Shown here in pieces: positions 61,882-64,000 of a DNA stretch of 64,000 bases. A program made the position numbers and the translations under genes. The notes under the pieces are model-generated. The model worked only from the letters and a program-made list of their open reading frames with translations, was not told the DNA's origin and did no database searches. Origin of the DNA: CAZEHS01 sp964511875 (lineage in GTDB: Bacteria > Bacillota > Clostridia > Peptostreptococcales > Acidaminobacteraceae); assembly GCA_964511875.1 (NCBI GenBank), contig CAZEHS010000006.1, forward strand, positions 1 through 64,000, given 5' to 3'. How positions within the stretch are numbered: the stretch's first letter is position 1; the number at the start of each line of letters is the position of its first letter.

Positions 61882-62940
61882 ATGAAAGCGAATATTGCCT
61901 TTATGTACGGTCCAGAAGACTTGAGGATTGAAAATGTGGAACTGCCAGCACTTAAGGCCGACCAAATCCTCATCAAGCTGAAAGCTTGCGGAATCTGCGG
62001 TTCGGATGTGGAATGTTTCGAAGGTCAGTCTGCAGAAGGACGCTACGACATCGCTCCCTACACCCCCGGCCACGAGTGGGCAGGTCAGGCGGTAGCGGTG
62101 GGCAGTGATGTCACGTCCGTAGCGGTGGGCAACAAAGTCGTAGGGGACTGCGTATTGGCCTGCGGGAAATGCGCCAACTGCAAAGAAGGCAAAATGCCAT
62201 CCGCCTGCCTGAACATGCGGGAGATCGGATTCCGTCCCGACTCGCCGGGCGGGTTCGGAGAATATATGATTCTGGAAGAACAGTACACCCATGTGATTCC
62301 GGATGACTGGGACTACGAACTGGGCGCTTGGGTAGAAACCTTCAACGTGGGCTATTGGGGCATATGGGGCAACAACTGTGCGCCGGACGCATCCGATGAT
62401 GTCGCCATCATCGGCGGGGGCCCCATCGGGCTTACTGCAGCCATGGTGGCCAAGACCGCAGGAGCCAGGGTGATTCTGATCGACCCGCTGGCAGCGCGAA
62501 GAGAAAACGCATTGAAATATGGCGCTGACTATGTGCTGGACCCGACGGTTGGGAATCTGGAAGAAGAGGTCAATAAACTGACGGGGAACAGAGGGCCATC
62601 CGTGGTCGTCGAATGCTCCGGAAACGATCAAGGGATTGCATCCCTGTTCGATATCGCAGGGCACAACTGCCGTGTGGGCTTGGTTGGACACTCTATCGGC
62701 CGGAAAGTGCCGGTTGAACTGGGCAAGGTCATCTGGAAAACGCTGAACATCGCAGGGTCCGGCGGGACAAAGACATGGTTCCCCAAGACCATCCGATTCA
62801 TGTCCCAGATCAAGGACAAGTATGATTTTGCGGCGTTGAACACCCATCACTTTGACTTCAAGGACCTGGACAAGGCCATGGATATGGCCGTGCATCACAA
62901 GGATATTGCCCGAAAAGTCATGCTGACGTTCGAAGACTAA
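61882..62940 (+). CDS. Second zinc-dependent alcohol/polyol dehydrogenase
   Basis: The 352-residue MDR enzyme has GICGSDVECFEG, PGHEWAGQAVAVG, structural-zinc cysteines in CGKCANCKEGKMPSAC, and the coenzyme loop VAIIGGGPIGLTAAMVAKTAG with VILIDP (Asp favouring NAD). It resembles sorbitol/xylitol/threonine-type dehydrogenases. It may act on another polyol stereoisomer (for example scyllo- or chiro-inositol) or on a downstream keto-acid. CGCGGAGGAATGAACG precedes ATG 61882. Its codons are strikingly G/C-ended compared with the binding-protein gene. Confidence 0.88.
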   Translation: MKANIAFMYGPEDLRIENVELPALKADQILIKLKACGICGSDVECFEGQSAEGRYDIAPYTPGHEWAGQAVAVGSDVTSVAVGNKVVGDCVLACGKCANCKEGKMPSACLNMREIGFRPDSPGGFGEYMILEEQYTHVIPDDWDYELGAWVETFNVGYWGIWGNNCAPDASDDVAIIGGGPIGLTAAMVAKTAGARVILIDPLAARRENALKYGADYVLDPTVGNLEEEVNKLTGNRGPSVVVECSGNDQGIASLFDIAGHNCRVGLVGHSIGRKVPVELGKVIWKTLNIAGSGGTKTWFPKTIRFMSQIKDKYDFAALNTHHFDFKDLDKAMDMAVHHKDIARKVMLTFED

Positions 62941-62973
62941 GTAATCCAGCACAATTCGTGCGTGCAATATGAA

Positions 62974-63018
62974 GGTGCGCGGCCGTAGCATGAACTCCCC
63001 CCGCCGCGGTCGCGCACC
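62974..63018 (+). other. GC-rich stem-loop between dehydrogenase and epimerase genes
   Basis: GGTGCGCGGCCG pairs with CGGTCGCGCACC around a C-rich 21-base loop; no T-run follows. It could partially terminate or process the operon message. Confidence 0.5.
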
Positions 63019-63078
63019 ATTTCACACTACCTAATGAAAACACTGCCTGCCCATAATAGGAGAAAGGGGAGTCAAAAA

Positions 63079-63921
63079 ATGAAAGACTGGAAATATGCAT
63101 TGTCCTCGGCGGATGAGGCTCCTGACACGGCGCCGATCCTATTGAAAGGTACGATTCAGGAAAATTTAAGAATGGCTTCCAAGCTTGGGTATGATGCCAT
63201 TGAAGTGCATTTGCGTGAGACGGAAGAATTGGACTACGAGGAAATACTGCAGACGATGAACGAAACCGGTACACGGATCTCCATGATTGTCACAGGGCGA
63301 TTGAATACAGAGGGAAAATGCAATCTGATGGATGAAATCCCTTATATCGCTGCAGCTGCGGTAGATGGCATGAAGATGTATATCGACATGGCCGCAAAAC
63401 TGAAGGCGGATATCGTAATTGGTTGGGTTAAAGGAAATGTCCCACCTGGAAAGAATCGAGAAAAATGCATGGGACGTTTGGCCGGTAATTTGAAGATTCT
63501 TGCTGACTATAGTCAAGTGCGAAACGTCAGACTGAATCTGGAAGTCATCAATCGATATGAGGTCAACGTATTCACAACTGCTGAAGAGACAATCCGGTTT
63601 CTTGATAAATATCAGATTCCCAATTGTTACCTCCATCTCGATACATTTCATATGAGCATAGATGAATTCAGTATGGTGGAGACTATACGTTCCTGTAAAG
63701 GCAGGATTGGATACATGCATTTCGCTGATAATTCACGAAAGTATCCAGGGAGTGGGATGTTTGATTTTGGAGTCATAATAGCCACATTGGAAGAAGTGGG
63801 ATACGATGGATATTTAGCGGTTGAGTGTCTTCCCTGGCCGGATGACCAGAGTGCAGCCATAAAGGCGCTAAAGCACTTGAAAATGCAAGCGAATTTACCG
63901 AATCTAAAAATTGCGAACTAG
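63079..63921 (+). CDS. Sugar-phosphate isomerase/epimerase family TIM-barrel protein (IolO-like candidate)
   Basis: The 280-residue TIM barrel has metal-ligand strands LNLEVINRYE, NCYLHLDTFHMSI, RIGYMHFADNSRKYPG and YLAVECLPWP, the layout of D-tagatose-3-epimerase-type enzymes. In the alternative inositol pathway the ring-opened 5-keto-gluconate is epimerised by such an enzyme (IolO); this gene and the divergent one at 53394 are the two candidates. ATG 63079 follows AAAGGGGAGTC; the frame is open from 63034. Composition returns to the A/T-richer level. The window ends 79 bases later without another gene. Confidence 0.83.
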   Translation: MKDWKYALSSADEAPDTAPILLKGTIQENLRMASKLGYDAIEVHLRETEELDYEEILQTMNETGTRISMIVTGRLNTEGKCNLMDEIPYIAAAAVDGMKMYIDMAAKLKADIVIGWVKGNVPPGKNREKCMGRLAGNLKILADYSQVRNVRLNLEVINRYEVNVFTTAEETIRFLDKYQIPNCYLHLDTFHMSIDEFSMVETIRSCKGRIGYMHFADNSRKYPGSGMFDFGVIIATLEEVGYDGYLAVECLPWPDDQSAAIKALKHLKMQANLPNLKIAN

Positions 63922-64000
63922 TAGCTCATGTAGATGAAATTAAAGTCTGCCCACATCTAAAGATAATTGGGACCCCCTCAGGTTTTGTGTGTTAGTGAGG

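Noticed and set aside
61807..62991. A 394-codon open frame on the minus strand
   Set aside because: It lies antisense to the zinc dehydrogenase at 61882-62940, which has clear zinc and NAD motifs; the frame is open because of the G/C-ended codons of the real gene and shows no recognisable domain.

Overview
The window looks like chromosomal DNA of an anaerobic, monoderm Firmicute, most likely a Clostridia-class bacterium. The support is strong AGGAGG-type ribosome binding sites, moderate-to-low GC, an S-layer-homology protein, a sortase with an LPxTG-type substrate, several lipoproteins, a Ctc/L25 stress-type ribosomal protein, an EFR1-type flavodoxin-ferredoxin and a GlnK/GlnL-type two-component system. 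No rRNA, tRNA, CRISPR array, prophage or plasmid backbone was seen.

Layout. 1-1283: end of a D-amino-acid-type PLP racemase and a fumarylacetoacetate-hydrolase family enzyme. 1437-9199: surface and envelope genes (SLH protein with a beta-rich midsection and three Fn3-like repeats, PQQ-type sugar dehydrogenase lipoprotein, two translationally coupled glycosyltransferases). 9397-16867: signalling (EAL-PAS-histidine kinase hybrid, membrane diguanylate cyclase, FetAB-like ABC exporter, MCP-like protein). 16868-17248: a long imperfect palindromic repeat. 17249-27356: rhodanese lipoprotein with a coupled membrane protein, nitroreductase, sortase plus its probable DUF3494 (ice-binding-like) LPKTA substrate, small stress/membrane proteins, TauE/SafE permease, DUF4153, EFR1 and a TspO-like protein. 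27442-31653: a 1153-residue protein that I read as a diphosphate-type PEP carboxykinase candidate, next to a DUF3841 gene. 31771-38729: housekeeping and accessory genes (VOC, rhodanese, ABM, DUF4003, RarD, endonuclease IV, GNAT-nitrilase fusion, L25). 39003-41694: poly-gamma-glutamate module pgsB-pgsC-small membrane protein-PGA hydrolase, with no pgsA. 42026-45690: GlnK/GlnL-like kinase/regulator divergent from a glutamate/dicarboxylate symporter, with a tandem direct repeat between them. 45940-50531: orphan Phd-type antitoxin, YggT protein, small membrane protein and an SbcD/SbcC-like pair. 50528-53393: a decay zone with a 5'-truncated Y-family polymerase, a twice-frameshifted receiver-domain pseudogene, a perfect 23-bp inverted repeat and a possible insertion-sequence end. 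53394-63921: a carbohydrate locus of a divergent TIM-barrel isomerase, xylose/inositol-type ABC transporter, Gfo/Idh dehydrogenase, two zinc dehydrogenases, a creatininase-family hydrolase and a second TIM-barrel isomerase.

The last locus is the most coherent metabolic system. Its dehydrogenase, zinc dehydrogenase, creatininase-family hydrolase and epimerase set matches the alternative (Thermotoga-type) myo-inositol route, in which the ring is oxidised twice and opened hydrolytically, rather than the classical IolBCDE route. The two divergent transcripts appear to start from back-to-back promoters sharing one -35 region. Other systems worth attention are the pgsA-less poly-gamma-glutamate operon with a built-in hydrolase, the sortase/DUF3494 pair, the EAL-kinase hybrid beside a cyclase of opposite activity, and the large PEPCK-like protein.
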